Source: CAJBVG01 sp943371235 (GTDB lineage Bacteria; Bacteroidota; Bacteroidia; Sphingobacteriales; Sphingobacteriaceae). From it: 64,000 bases of DNA. Of this stretch, positions 51,259-60,743 are shown in pieces. The notes beneath the pieces were generated by a model. It saw only the letters and a list, made by a program, of their open reading frames with translations, was not told where the DNA came from and ran no database searches. The position numbers and the translations under genes are program-made. How positions within the stretch are numbered: the stretch's first letter is position 1; every line of letters begins with the position of its first letter. The stretch spans positions 43,960-107,959 of the forward strand of contig CALRTZ010000002.1 of the NCBI GenBank assembly GCA_943371235.1, written 5' to 3'.

Positions 51259-52417
51259 TTAGTTTTCATTCATACACCAATCAATCATGGCAGGATATAA
51301 ATCCGAAATGGATTGTGTATTGGATCTATTTGCATACTGTCGCTTAAGTTCAGTATAAAATTTATCGAACTGTATAAAACTTCTATGCTTAATCATGGCA
51401 TCAATTTTTAGGCTTTCAATAGTAGAATGATCGTTTATATTCGAGCGTTCAAGAATGTATAGTAAATAAACAGCGTGCGTCATGTATTCATTAAACACTT
51501 TATACCCGTTTTTATAAGAACTACTAAAACCTCCATCGGCCCAAAATCTCCTATACTTCCCTCCCATTATTACCTTTAATTCCGATTTGTACAAATCACT
51601 TACAGGGTTTACATAGTTATGATCAATTTCGGTCATTACTACACCAGTATATATTGCAAAATTAACTGAAGCCTTTCTGTTTTTATTATGGTAAAAATTT
51701 GAAACATACATTATGCATTTATTCTTCTTGTCTTCCGTGAATCGTGTGGTAAAATGCGTTCCACCCATTAAAGGACTTATTACAATGAAATATCGCTCGT
51801 ATCTTTTCGTGAATTGTTTTTCTAACCATGTTTGCTGATTATTCACATCGGCTATTAGTTGAACATCTTTTAACATGGAAGTATAGTATTCTTTATGTTG
51901 ATGGTAGAACTCTGCAAACTTTGTAATCTTAGCAAATTCATTCAGTTCAGTCCTGCTTTCAGAACTCAAACGATAGGCTATTCGATTTTTCAGCGGTAAA
52001 ATCACATTTCGCTCAATGGTATTGTTGATGTTTGCAGAATTATAAGCCAACTGTAAATTAGAAATATAATTGTTGGCATTTTCTTTCAGCGATTTGTTTG
52101 GTTTAATAATTAAAGAGTGATTTTTATACGGACCAAAATAGCTCATTACTTCTTTGTAATAATCTGTTTCGTATTCAATCACCTCCTTGTAAACGTTGTA
52201 TCCATTAGTTACAATGTTTGTATCGCATAATGCCATGGCAATGTGCATTAGTTCGTATGCCAGGTACTTCATATGTTATTTTACCATCTTTTATGCGTAC
52301 TGATTGATCGGGAATGTCTTTGGCGAAACTCTTGCGAGAGCTGATGCCAACAACTAGAACTAAAATATAAAGTAAGGGATTGATTAAAACTGAGGTTGAA
52401 TATTTACGTATATGCAT
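51259..52417 (-). pseudogene. DUF4932-like protein gene broken by a frameshift
   Basis: The first 52 codons (from ATG 52417) give a signal/anchor segment (INPLLYILVLVVGIS) and KDIPDQSVRIKDGKITYEVP. The frame then shifts near 52258-52266 and continues in another frame as YELMHIAMALCDTNI through YFGPYKNHSLI to the stop at 51259 (about 330 residues). Removing one base restores one protein of about 385 residues. The later part has TEIDHNYVNP where DUF4932 members, as I recall them, have an HExxH-like metal site; here the first His is Thr. The frameshift could be a real mutation or a sequencing error. Confidence 0.68.
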
Positions 52418-52461
52418 ACTTGAGATTTCTTAAGGTTAAAGTAAGAAAAAGCACCAAACAT

Positions 52462-52509
52462 ACAAAACCCATTTTGTTGAAATGAAATGTATTCAACAAA
52501 ATGGGTTTG
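52462..52509 (-). terminator. Long hairpin terminator between the two broken genes
   Basis: A stem of up to 19 base pairs (arm AAAACCCATTTTGTTGAA paired with TTCAACAAAATGGGTTT, one bulged A) around a 10-base loop, downstream of the PA2169-like gene on the minus strand. The T-tract is weak and interrupted. Confidence 0.7.
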
Positions 52510-52541
52510 TAAAAATTTATTTTAAAACCTTATAAAAAAAA

Positions 52542-53005
52542 TTAAACCTTATGTGCAGCAGCAGCATCCCTCAACGATTTGATTCTATCATGGTCGGCTA
52601 ATAACAAAGTATGTTGTGATTTCAACATTGTTTTTTGTTCGGCGTTTAAATTCGCTGAATTGTTTTCTAAGGTTTTTTCATACGTGCTTTTGCAATGTCT
52701 TCGCCATATTCGCAAGAGTTAAGTATTGCTTTGCGGTCTTTACCTGTAAGCGCTGCTTTTACATCCATCCACACACGGAAAAATTTGCCAGAGGCTAATG
52801 TGCCTTCTGCTGGCTTACCTCCTAGTTTGGTGACTTCAGAAACTAATGCTTTATTAGACTTTTCACTTGTTGAAGCAAAATCTGAGAACAGTGTTTTTAA
52901 ATCATGCTCTTCTGTTTCTTTACTTGCAGTTCCGTAACCTTCTATTCTATCGTGGTTGATAGTGATTAGTGAGTTTAACACCTCAATTTGTTTTTCTTTT
53001 TCCAT
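52542..53005 (-). pseudogene. PA2169/DUF2383 four-helix-bundle gene with a homopolymer frameshift
   Basis: The annotated-length frame starts at ATG 53005 (MEKEKQIEVLNSLITINHDR...) and includes SGKFFRVWMDVKAALTG and ILNSCEYGEDIAKA, then stops early at 52667. The expected C-terminal helix continues in another frame as TYEKTLENN, MLKSQHTLLLADHDRIKSLR and AAAAHKV to a TAA at 52542-52544. Adding one A to the A-run at 52688-52691 (minus strand) joins both into a full 155-residue protein of the ferritin-like PA2169 family. Such a run is a classic indel site, so this is either phase variation, a mutation or an assembly error. Confidence 0.8.
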
Positions 53006-53255
53006 GGTATTTTTTTTTAATTGTTTCCGAAACCTGCATACATTCTGATGTATTAAAAACAAAATTTCTATGGTGTAAAGTTGAGTTTCTTAGGCACGAA
53101 TTGCATTACACAACTTTTCAATTAAGTTGTATGATTCACATATTTTGAGGAATTTAATTGAATCGCAATGTATGATGATTGTTTTTTTATCAATATTAAA
53201 CACCTTATGTTATATAAAATTTCCTTGTGATTTTTTGGCTATATTTATAGCACTA

Positions 53256-53972
53256 ATGAGTTCAATTACCACACTTACTTTATTTCGCTTCCCCGGTATA
53301 TTACCTAAAATATGGGCATTCGGACAAATGCAATTTGCCCATTCCTCTATTCGGAATACTCCAGGACTTACCTTTTACAAATTAATGGGCAGTGGACGTG
53401 AATTAGGGTTTAGCCCTTTTCCAGATTGGGGAGTTTATGCATTGTTAGGTGTTTGGGAAAATGAACAAGCTGCTACTAATTTTTTTAAACAATCAGAAAT
53501 TTACCAGCGTTATCAAAAAATGTCATCAGAACAATGGACTGTTTTTATGAAACCCATCAATACCAAAGGACTTTGGTCTGGTGCAAATCCCTTTACGCCT
53601 TCAGTAGAATTAGATTCAAATAATTCTTTAATAGCCGTCATAACTCGTGCTACCATACGTACCAATAAATTAATAAAATTTTGGCGTTATGTGCCAACTT
53701 CTCAAAGGCCTATACAACAAGGTTGCGAAGGACTCATTTACACTAAAGGTGTAGGAGAAGCGCCCTTAATACAAATGGCTACTTTTAGTATTTGGGAAAA
53801 TATAGAGTCGCTAAAAAAATTCGCCTACCAAAGTCCGGAACATCAACAAGCAATTAAAAAAACGCATCAACTCAATTGGTACAAAGAAGAAATGTTTGCA
53901 CGCTTTCAACCCTACCAATCTATTGGCGTGTGGGGAGGCAAAGATCTTTTATCAAACTATTTAAACAAATAA
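53256..53972 (+). CDS. Spheroidene monooxygenase (CrtA)-like protein
   Basis: 238 residues from the ATG at 53256. LTLFRFPGILPKIWAFGQMQ, PGLTFYKLMGSG, FSPFPDWGVYALLGVW and the C-terminal VWGGKDLL resemble CrtA, the keto-inserting carotenoid enzyme, and related DUF3291-type proteins. The upstream extension to 53127 is hydrophobic and starts in a region with a -7-like TATATTTA at 53240-53247, so it is not used. No carotenoid gene lies nearby, so a pigment role is uncertain; many such proteins in non-phototrophs have no proven substrate. Confidence 0.8.
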   Translation: MSSITTLTLFRFPGILPKIWAFGQMQFAHSSIRNTPGLTFYKLMGSGRELGFSPFPDWGVYALLGVWENEQAATNFFKQSEIYQRYQKMSSEQWTVFMKPINTKGLWSGANPFTPSVELDSNNSLIAVITRATIRTNKLIKFWRYVPTSQRPIQQGCEGLIYTKGVGEAPLIQMATFSIWENIESLKKFAYQSPEHQQAIKKTHQLNWYKEEMFARFQPYQSIGVWGGKDLLSNYLNK

Positions 53973-53977
53973 ATTAG

Positions 53978-54910
53978 CTACAAAGTTTTTGCAATTACGG
54001 TCATAAATCCCATAGAAAAATATTTTTGCAATTTGTATATCGGAGCATTCAACAGCATACCCGCTACAAAGCCAACAAATCTGGGTTCCATAGAATCACT
54101 CCACTTAATGCCTTTTTGTTCCATACGGCTCATCCAATGCAGCGTATAGGGGTCTAAAGTTCCGTATGTAAGAATTTCTTCTACTTGCCAGCCACTGTTT
54201 TTTAACAATAGTTCTATATTGTTGGGCGAATACAATGCAGTATGTCTGGGAGTATGGTAACCCGACCAATGTGCTCCAAATTTTCGGCGAGTATAACTAT
54301 CAAAATTAGGCACCTCTACAATTAATTTCGTTTGTGGATGTGATACCTTTAATAATTGTTTCAAATGTTTCTGAGGATTGTAATCGTGTTCCAAATAATG
54401 CCACATGGTAATTACATCCATTGGTTGTTCATTTTGCAAATCGGAAATTTCACCCGTTCTCAACTCAATTTCTTTATAGCTTTCTTCATCATTTTTCCAT
54501 CCTTCATTACTAAAATCTAAGCCAATAAGTTGAGCTTTTATTTTGTTATGAAGCGCTGCCAAAAAGGTGGGCTTGCCACAACCAACATCGAGCACTCTAC
54601 TCTGCGTAGTAAGTTTATGGTGTTTTAATACGCGCTTAACCCTTGCCTCGTCTATATTTTGTTGATCTTTTTTTACAAAGGAAGCGTATTTGCCCCAAGC
54701 CTCCTCTACCCTGTATGGCAAATAAGCAGACGTATAATATTGTCCTAATTCTGTTTCGGGTACACGAGGATTTAAAAATACCAATCCGCAATCATCACAT
54801 TTATCAAACTTAAAAGTGCTCGGTAAATGATCGTGCATCATTGCTTTGGTATGTTCAAAAGCATTAATGTTTGTGGAGTTGCAGGCTAGGCATTGAGTTA
54901 AGTATTCCAT
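53978..54910 (-). CDS. SAM-dependent methyltransferase with N-terminal zinc-ribbon
   Basis: 310 residues. Two CxxC pairs near the N-terminus (CLACNSTN and CDDCGLVFLNPRVPE) form a likely zinc ribbon. The methyltransferase core has VLDVGCGKPTFLAALHN, DVITMWHYLEHDYNPQKHLK and LIVEVPNFDSYTRR. This architecture is common in enzymes methylating sugars or small acceptors of surface polysaccharides. The substrate is unknown. Overlaps the following DUF1801 start/stop by one base. Confidence 0.88.
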   Translation of the reverse strand: MEYLTQCLACNSTNINAFEHTKAMMHDHLPSTFKFDKCDDCGLVFLNPRVPETELGQYYTSAYLPYRVEEAWGKYASFVKKDQQNIDEARVKRVLKHHKLTTQSRVLDVGCGKPTFLAALHNKIKAQLIGLDFSNEGWKNDEESYKEIELRTGEISDLQNEQPMDVITMWHYLEHDYNPQKHLKQLLKVSHPQTKLIVEVPNFDSYTRRKFGAHWSGYHTPRHTALYSPNNIELLLKNSGWQVEEILTYGTLDPYTLHWMSRMEQKGIKWSDSMEPRFVGFVAGMLLNAPIYKLQKYFSMGFMTVIAKTL

Positions 54911-55365
54911 TACTTTTTTAAATTCTTTTCATAAATACCTATCCAATCTTTTACACTCATTTTTTTCATCAGTTGAGCTATTAAATCGTAAGGTATTTGG
55001 TCGAATTTTTTAAATCGAATACAACTTTTACCCATGTCTAATTTTTGTTTGCTATGTTTTGGGTATTCAGCTACAAACCACTCTAAGAGTTTCGGGTCTG
55101 AATAAATTCCCATATGGTAAAAATTAATGGAGTTTTTTTGCGACGCTAGCCCAGCAAAGGGAAGCGGTTCTATAGGTTTGCAATGGTAACCTGCAGGGTA
55201 AATAGAATGTGGCACTACATAACCTAAACCGCCGTAACTAATAGCAGCTTCGAAGCCTTTGGGCATGTTCTTTAAAATGGTATTGTGAAGTTTATTAAAA
55301 GCTTCTATCCTATCCTCTGGTAGGTTTGTTAGAATTTGTTCTACAGTGGTTCCCATTGCTTTCAT
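54910..55365 (-). CDS. DUF1801 (YdhG-like) protein
   Basis: 151 residues. TVEQILTNLPEDRIEAFNKL, PKGFEAAISYGGLGYVVP, INFYHMGIYSDPKLLEWFVA and KLDMGKSCIRFKKFDQIPYD match DUF1801. No biochemical role is established that I can cite. Overlaps the methyltransferase gene by one base, so it is in the same transcription unit. The start could also be the Met four codons in (MGTTVEQ). Confidence 0.87.
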   Translation of the reverse strand: MKAMGTTVEQILTNLPEDRIEAFNKLHNTILKNMPKGFEAAISYGGLGYVVPHSIYPAGYHCKPIEPLPFAGLASQKNSINFYHMGIYSDPKLLEWFVAEYPKHSKQKLDMGKSCIRFKKFDQIPYDLIAQLMKKMSVKDWIGIYEKNLKK

Positions 55366-55419
55366 AATATGGATAATTTATCAATGTATGAATAAAATAA
55401 ACGTCGAAAAAATATTTCC

Positions 55420-55803
55420 TTACTGTCCAGAATGAAGTCCAACAAGGTTGCCTTCTGTGTCGATAAAAAAGCCCATGTAGCCATTTTCTCCAATACTTGT
55501 TTTTGGCATGGTTACTTTACCACCTGCACTTTCAATTCTATCAAGCACTAGTTGTAAATTTGGGTTTCCGTTTAAATAAATGACAGAACCTTCTTTGCTT
55601 GGTATATGATCTGGACTTTTTACTAAGGCCCCGCCTGATTTAGGACTTTCTGATGGAAACATAACCATTTGTGTACCCATCATTTCGATTTGTTGCATTT
55701 CAATGTCGAATACAGTTTCATAGAATTTTTTTGCTCTTGCAACATCAGTTACAGGAATTTCAAACCAATTTAAAGCATTGGTTGTGGTGCCTAATTTTTC
55801 CAT
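55420..55803 (-). CDS. VOC (glyoxalase/extradiol) superfamily protein
   Basis: 127 residues, two beta-alpha-beta modules. NALNWFEIPVTDVARAKKFY and FEIEMQ-like FDIEMQQIEMMG, GGALVKSPDHIPS, and the second module GKVTMPKTSIGENGYMGFFI followed by DTEGNLVGLHSG. Close relatives are lactoylglutathione-lyase-like or fosfomycin/bleomycin resistance-like, but most have unknown substrates. An 80-base repeat that recurs near the right edge lies upstream of its start. Confidence 0.87.
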   Translation of the reverse strand: MEKLGTTTNALNWFEIPVTDVARAKKFYETVFDIEMQQIEMMGTQMVMFPSESPKSGGALVKSPDHIPSKEGSVIYLNGNPNLQLVLDRIESAGGKVTMPKTSIGENGYMGFFIDTEGNLVGLHSGQ

Positions 55804-55861
55804 TTTATATTTTTTATAGATTTATAATAATATTGATGATAAACTAATGGTAGCTCCTTGA

Positions 55862-55941
55862 TTAATTATACTAAATATACAAAAAAATAAGAATACGGAA
55901 TAGGCTGAACTAAAAATTTAGCAGGGTAGAGTTCTAAAAGC
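55862..55941. repeat. Dispersed ~80-base repeat, copy A
   Basis: From ATTAATTATACTAAATATAC to AAAAGCTATATCC the sequence matches 63871-63957 at roughly four of five positions by eye, with the longest near-identical block at the AT-rich end. Its inner end is the stop codon of the methyltransferase gene at 55941. Both copies lie just upstream of a VOC gene. Confidence 0.72.
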
Positions 55942-56720
55942 TATATCCTATTAAATCCTAAATTTGAAATTATTAATCTTAAGGCACATGTAAAAAAAGG
56001 TTGAGTGCGATAATGAGCATATTTTTTATCCCATTCACCAGATTGTAAATCATCTTTAAGTGTTTTTACTAATCTATTTTGAACTTCCTCAGATAAAAAT
56101 CCCCAGGCTGATTGTGATAAGCGAACTTCTTTTTCTAAAAAGGCTTCGGGTCTGCCGTAGAAAGCTTCCTGAAAGCCGTCGATACAATTTAATGGAATAG
56201 GAATTTCCACCACTTCACAGTTTCCTCCTAAGGAATTTTTAATAAAATCTATTGTAGGGTAACGTGCTTTCTCAACAGCAATTAATTCAGGAAAATAGTT
56301 TGCATTCCAAAAATTATCTAACGAATCGGGATCAAAAGTCATTATAATGACTCGTTCTTTCGTAACTCTTCTAAGTTCTTTTAATCCTTTGTCAATATCA
56401 GGCCAATGATGAATCGTAATCATGGCCATGCTTGCATCAAATGAATGATCATCAAATGGTAATTGATCTGCTTTTGCATTTATTGCAGGTATAATATTAT
56501 TCTTAAGTCGTTGCTTACGCATTACAAAAGAGGGTTCAACAGCAACTACATACCTGTCTGTAGGCTCATACGATCCTGAACCAGCTCCAACATTTAATAC
56601 TGTTTTAGCATTGCCCAATGCTCTGTTTACATATTCAGCAATTTTTGGTTCTGTTTGTCTATGTCCAGAATATTTGTGACCTAATTTGTCATAATTGAAA
56701 GCTGGATTTTCTATCTTCAT
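55941..56720 (-). CDS. Class I SAM-dependent methyltransferase
   Basis: 259 residues. SAM-binding glycine motif VLNVGAGSGSYEP, acidic VVAVEPSFVMRKQR, and SFDASMAMITIHHWPDIDKG plus LRRVTKERVIIMTFDP typical of UbiE/small-molecule methyltransferases. Substrate unknown. The C-terminal residues and stop codon border the dispersed repeat, so its very end (FNRI) may have been altered by it. Confidence 0.9.
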   Translation of the reverse strand: MKIENPAFNYDKLGHKYSGHRQTEPKIAEYVNRALGNAKTVLNVGAGSGSYEPTDRYVVAVEPSFVMRKQRLKNNIIPAINAKADQLPFDDHSFDASMAMITIHHWPDIDKGLKELRRVTKERVIIMTFDPDSLDNFWNANYFPELIAVEKARYPTIDFIKNSLGGNCEVVEIPIPLNCIDGFQEAFYGRPEAFLEKEVRLSQSAWGFLSEEVQNRLVKTLKDDLQSGEWDKKYAHYRTQPFFTCALRLIISNLGFNRI

Positions 56721-56792
56721 TTTCTCTAATTTTTTTATTTCTAGTTGCTACGTTTTTTCAATAAAAACGTCAACAAATAATTATTATTTCAA

Positions 56793-57416
56793 TTAAAAAT
56801 TATATCCGAAATGCAACCCAATTTCTGGGGTATATTTAGACCACTTGTCGTCTTTTTGTTTAAATTCATTAGGCATTTCAGAGTGATACGGACGACCTGC
56901 AATACCGATAGATGGTTCTATAAAAAACCTATCCTTAAAGAGTTTGCAGTGATAGCCAATTCGGTTGGTGTTGAATATATGGAAGCCATTATCCACTTTA
57001 TTGCCCTGCTCATTCACAAAATTTTGCAACATAGGCATTACGTGAACTGCTGCGTAAAGTCCTTTCCAAAAATATCGTTGATAAACGAACGCCATCCCAT
57101 ACTCACGGATATATCCCGGATATTTCTCTGCTGGCTCTCCATATTTTTCGCTTAAAAATGGATTAATACCAAGTGGCCAAGCATATTTCCAAGTAATGAA
57201 TTCAAGGGAAACTACATCTTTCCCTGTAATACGATAACCTAGATTTAATTGAAAAAAATCTGGTTTTTCTACAGGTGATAAATTGCCTAACAAAAATAAA
57301 CTGCTACCCACAAAAAACTTTTTGTAAATGCTGTCATTTTTGTAATACTGTGCATTTGCTTGTAAAAAGCTAGCTAAAACTAAAATAAGCCCAATCGATA
57401 AAATTTTCTTTTGCAT
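56793..57416 (-). CDS. Hypothetical exported beta-rich protein
   Basis: 207 residues. Signal peptide MQKKILSIGLILVLASFLQA to NAQ. Mature sequence has amphipathic strands (FFVGSSLFLLGNLSPVE, AFVYQRYFWKGLYAAVHVMP, NRIGYHCKLFKDRFFIEPSI) and ends YTPEIGLHFGYNF with a C-terminal Phe, as outer-membrane barrels do. No named family. It lies between a methyltransferase and a Crp/Fnr regulator; no functional link is evident. Confidence 0.75.
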   Translation of the reverse strand: MQKKILSIGLILVLASFLQANAQYYKNDSIYKKFFVGSSLFLLGNLSPVEKPDFFQLNLGYRITGKDVVSLEFITWKYAWPLGINPFLSEKYGEPAEKYPGYIREYGMAFVYQRYFWKGLYAAVHVMPMLQNFVNEQGNKVDNGFHIFNTNRIGYHCKLFKDRFFIEPSIGIAGRPYHSEMPNEFKQKDDKWSKYTPEIGLHFGYNF

Positions 57417-57499
57417 ATCTTTTATTAAACGTTAAATGATATAGCAAAAGTAGAAAGGCGAGATACTACATTTCGTTCACTTAAGTTAAGAAAAACGTT

Positions 57500-58078
57500 T
57501 TAGCTCTTTTTTTCGACGATTCTTGCTCTTAGTCTGCTTAAAGATTGAGGTTTTATACCCAAAAAACTAGCCAATTGGTGCTGTGGTACACGCTGAATGA
57601 GGTCTGGTCGCGATTGTAATAAATTCAAATATCGTTGTTCGGGTGAAGAAGTTTTAAACTTGTCGAAATCTATTTGCTGTTTAGCAAAACGTTCTTCAGA
57701 AAACATTCTACACATGGTTTCAAACTTTGGAAATTTGGTATTTACTTCTACTTCCATATCAGAATTTGAAACAGAAATAATAGTATCTTCAATGCAACTC
57801 ACATAATACTCAGATGGAGTTTTGTCGATTACGCAATGGGGTGTTAAAGCTTCCATTTCTGTATAGAAAGCAGTTGTTTTCTCTTCACCATCTAAAATAT
57901 AATATATACGAATACACCCTTTAAGAACAAAGTAGCTATCTTTTGATTTCTGCCCTTCTTTAAGTAAAATGGTGCCTTTCGGAACAGAACGAAATATATC
58001 TAAATGAAGTATTGCGTTTTTCTCATCTTCATTTAGCGTAATGTATTTTGAAATAAAATCAAATAGTATTTCTCGCAT
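57500..58078 (-). CDS. Crp/Fnr family transcriptional regulator
   Basis: 192 residues. The N-terminal cyclic-nucleotide-binding barrel (about 20-110: GTILLKEGQKSKDSYFVLKG, CIRIYYILDGEEKTTAFYT) and a C-terminal winged helix (RVPQHQLASFLGIKPQSLSR, LRARIVEKKS). No FNR-type cysteine cluster, so not an oxygen sensor of that kind. Probably controls the adjacent genes; a divergent target is not evident because its neighbours lie on the same strand. Confidence 0.9.
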   Translation of the reverse strand: MREILFDFISKYITLNEDEKNAILHLDIFRSVPKGTILLKEGQKSKDSYFVLKGCIRIYYILDGEEKTTAFYTEMEALTPHCVIDKTPSEYYVSCIEDTIISVSNSDMEVEVNTKFPKFETMCRMFSEERFAKQQIDFDKFKTSSPEQRYLNLLQSRPDLIQRVPQHQLASFLGIKPQSLSRLRARIVEKKS

Positions 58079-58194
58079 TGTATTGTTGTTATGTTTTTAT
58101 ATTCTATATGATGAAAGCTTATCAATTGGCATAACCAATCAGTTTTATATACTTACCACTACTCTTTCGTAAATTTCTGAACTATTTTTCGAAA

Positions 58195-58896
58195 TTATAA
58201 ATTAAGTTGATGGTTAATTGCTGAAAATAAAATACCGTTTGGACCATCATCGTCAATTAGCGCTGGCGCAAGTGCACCTGGCATAACTGCTTCAACAGGA
58301 TAATCGGCAAACTCACCTCCTAAATCGGTTCGTAGCCAACCGGGGTCAAGGGTGTTTATTCTAACGCCGGTTCCTTCGAGTTTTGCAGAAATATCATCAG
58401 TTAGTTTATTAACTGCCCATTTTGATGCAGCATAAGGAGCCAATTCTGGTTCGTCTTTAATGCCCGATGAAAGGTTAATAACTCGTCCGAAACCGTTCTC
58501 TATCATAGACGGGATAAATGCTCTACACAAACTATACATGGCAAAAACATTCACTTTCATACTCAACATCCAATCCTCCCAACTGTGTTTCCAATAATCG
58601 TTCTGAAAGGGAGTCATTATTGCTGCATTATTATATAAAATATCAATGCTAATGTTTAAGTTTTGTACTTGTTTAATCAAATCATTCACTTGGTTTTCAT
58701 CCGACAATTCTCCATATACACAATATTTTTTTACCGGATATTTTTCTAAAATATGAAGCGTGGTAGCGCAACTTTCTTTTGTCCTGCCATGCACAATTAC
58801 ATTGCAACCTAATTTTGCTAAACCCTCTACTATCTGTTGCCCAATGCCACGGCTCGATCCTGTTACCAAGGCATTTTTATCTTTTAATTCGATCAT
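58195..58896 (-). CDS. Short-chain dehydrogenase/reductase
   Basis: 233 residues. Rossmann motif VTGSSRGIGQQIVEGL, NNAAIM, catalytic Ser in INLSSGIKDEPE and YxxxK in APYAASKWAVNK, then LDPGWLRTDLG. NAD(P)-dependent oxidoreductase; substrate unknown. Sits between Crp/Fnr and an NTF2-like protein in the same-strand accessory run. The 116-base gap on its stop side holds no clear element. Confidence 0.9.
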   Translation of the reverse strand: MIELKDKNALVTGSSRGIGQQIVEGLAKLGCNVIVHGRTKESCATTLHILEKYPVKKYCVYGELSDENQVNDLIKQVQNLNISIDILYNNAAIMTPFQNDYWKHSWEDWMLSMKVNVFAMYSLCRAFIPSMIENGFGRVINLSSGIKDEPELAPYAASKWAVNKLTDDISAKLEGTGVRINTLDPGWLRTDLGGEFADYPVEAVMPGALAPALIDDDGPNGILFSAINHQLNL

Positions 58897-58932
58897 TTTA
58901 TTTTATGATAGATGTAATTATATGTATTTCTA

Positions 58933-59448
58933 TTAATTTTTAGTAGTATGAACTTTTTTGTATTCATTAAATTCTTCTTGAGTCATAAAGTTTGTACCTT
59001 GGCCTAATACAAAATACCATTTCCCCTTATCTTTAATATACGTCTCGGCTCTAATCACTTTAAAATGTAGATCACCTTCGGGTGTTGAAAAAACCACATC
59101 AGCCACTTTCGTTTTAATAGCCGTTTGACCATTGAAAATTCTGACCAATTCAGTACCAGGAACAGTTACAACAGATTTAAAATTCATCCCGTTTCTAGCA
59201 AATTTTTGAAATTCTTCTTCAAGTCCGTAAGCTATTGAACCATCAGCACCAATGCTAATAGAATTATCATTTAAAGATAAAGAAGGGTCAAAAATATTTG
59301 AAATAGAATTGATGAATTTTCTGTCTTCAGGATAATTAGTGGTGTCATATTTACCTATCGGTGGAGCCTGCCCAAATAATTTTACAGTTCCTAAAACAAT
59401 GAATATAAAAATCATTGTTATTTGAGATGCTTTGTTTCTTAATTTCAT
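58933..59448 (-). CDS. Exported NTF2/SnoaL-like protein
   Basis: 171 residues. The N-terminal hydrophobic segment (MIFIFIVLGTVKLFG) is a signal peptide or anchor. The remainder resembles a small cone-fold NTF2-like domain: NSISIGADGSIAYGLEEEFQ, TELVRIFNGQTAIKTKVADV and GKWYFVLGQGTNFMTQEEF. Such domains often bind small hydrophobic ligands. No catalytic residue can be named. Confidence 0.65.
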   Translation of the reverse strand: MKLRNKASQITMIFIFIVLGTVKLFGQAPPIGKYDTTNYPEDRKFINSISNIFDPSLSLNDNSISIGADGSIAYGLEEEFQKFARNGMNFKSVVTVPGTELVRIFNGQTAIKTKVADVVFSTPEGDLHFKVIRAETYIKDKGKWYFVLGQGTNFMTQEEFNEYKKVHTTKN

Positions 59449-59489
59449 GATAATATTTTTTATGGTTACTAATTATTATTTATATGCAG

Positions 59490-60743
59490 TTAATTTTTTA
59501 TCAATTTAGTTGTAAATGATTTATTAGTGTCAACTTGTTTTATGTTTAAAAAATATATTCCTGGGATTAAATCAATCTGAATAATTCTATTAAATATTTT
59601 GTCTTTGTAAACTAATTGTCCGAAACAGTTGTAAATTTGTATTTCCAAAGAGCCTTCAATACCTTGAATATTGAAAGAATTTTCAAAGGGATTCGGATAG
59701 ACCTTAATGGTTGAACCTACATTAAACTCGTCAACACTTAATGGCGTAGAACAATTTGATGGAATAGAATCTGTTGTATAAATGTTCGAACAAGAATTAC
59801 AAAAAATACTTTTAAAAAAGCAACTAGCTCTACTTGCCCTGAATACACTACTAGTGTTTCTATAAATTCCGTGTCCGCCTGTTGTATCTATTGTTAATTC
59901 GCTACAAATATTATTTGCAATTAAATTATTATGGATAGCCCTAGAACCATTTAATGTATAATGCAAAAAGGAATTGTCTGCATCAATTCGAACAATAGGG
60001 TCAAGCTCTCCGTGGAAAGCAACAGTAGGAAGCATTTCATTATAATCTACTTCAGTTTCAGCAACTCCTCCCCAATTATTAAAAATTCCTTTAAAAGAAT
60101 ACCTATTAGACAAATTATTACCTGAAGTATACAGGTTTCCTAATTCTACACTTGTAGCAGTTGCGCTATACAATAAAGAAATACTGTCAAGTTCAGATTG
60201 GTCTGCATATACCATACCTAGTGCCAATAATGAACCTGCACTTTGCCCACCAACAAATATCCAATTAGTATCAATTCTTACTGCATTTGCATTGTTAACA
60301 ACATACCTCATTGCGGCATGTCCATCTTGTATAGCTCTATATCTTGCTTTGTATTGTCCGTATTCAGTAAAGTCATAACCAATCCGGTAATTTACGGAAG
60401 CGCAAACGAAACCTCGTCTTGCCAAGTGAATGCATAAATCTTTTATATCACCTGCTTGCTTGTCGCCAGATGAAAAGCCTCCACCGTGAAACAACATTAT
60501 AAATGGGCGTTTAGCTGATGTATCAATTCCGAGATTAGGATAATATAAGTCCATTAATAATGAATAAGGATTTCCCAGATGATCATTAGCGATACCAAAT
60601 TGAATATTAGCTCCAGTTGTAATTTCAGTAGAATTGAAATACTCCACCTCTGTATATCTCTCATCGCTAGTGCAATATTGTCCAAATGCTTTGCCGTTTA
60701 GAACAAAGAGAACTGCCATCAAGATTATAATTCTATTTTTCAT
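59490..60743 (-). CDS. Secreted alpha/beta-hydrolase (carboxylesterase/lipase-like) with T9SS type A tail
   Basis: 417 residues. Signal peptide MKNRIIILMAVLFVLNGKAFG. The hydrolase domain has the oxyanion motif FHGGGFSSGDKQ, nucleophile elbow VGGQSAGSLLAL, and candidate acid/base residues in HGELDPIV and TTGGHGIY. The last ~80 residues (VYPNPFENSFNIQGIEGSLE to TKLIKN) are a T9SS type A sorting domain, so the enzyme is secreted or surface-anchored. Substrate probably a carboxylic or acetyl ester. Confidence 0.88.
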   Translation of the reverse strand: MKNRIIILMAVLFVLNGKAFGQYCTSDERYTEVEYFNSTEITTGANIQFGIANDHLGNPYSLLMDLYYPNLGIDTSAKRPFIMLFHGGGFSSGDKQAGDIKDLCIHLARRGFVCASVNYRIGYDFTEYGQYKARYRAIQDGHAAMRYVVNNANAVRIDTNWIFVGGQSAGSLLALGMVYADQSELDSISLLYSATATSVELGNLYTSGNNLSNRYSFKGIFNNWGGVAETEVDYNEMLPTVAFHGELDPIVRIDADNSFLHYTLNGSRAIHNNLIANNICSELTIDTTGGHGIYRNTSSVFRASRASCFFKSIFCNSCSNIYTTDSIPSNCSTPLSVDEFNVGSTIKVYPNPFENSFNIQGIEGSLEIQIYNCFGQLVYKDKIFNRIIQIDLIPGIYFLNIKQVDTNKSFTTKLIKN

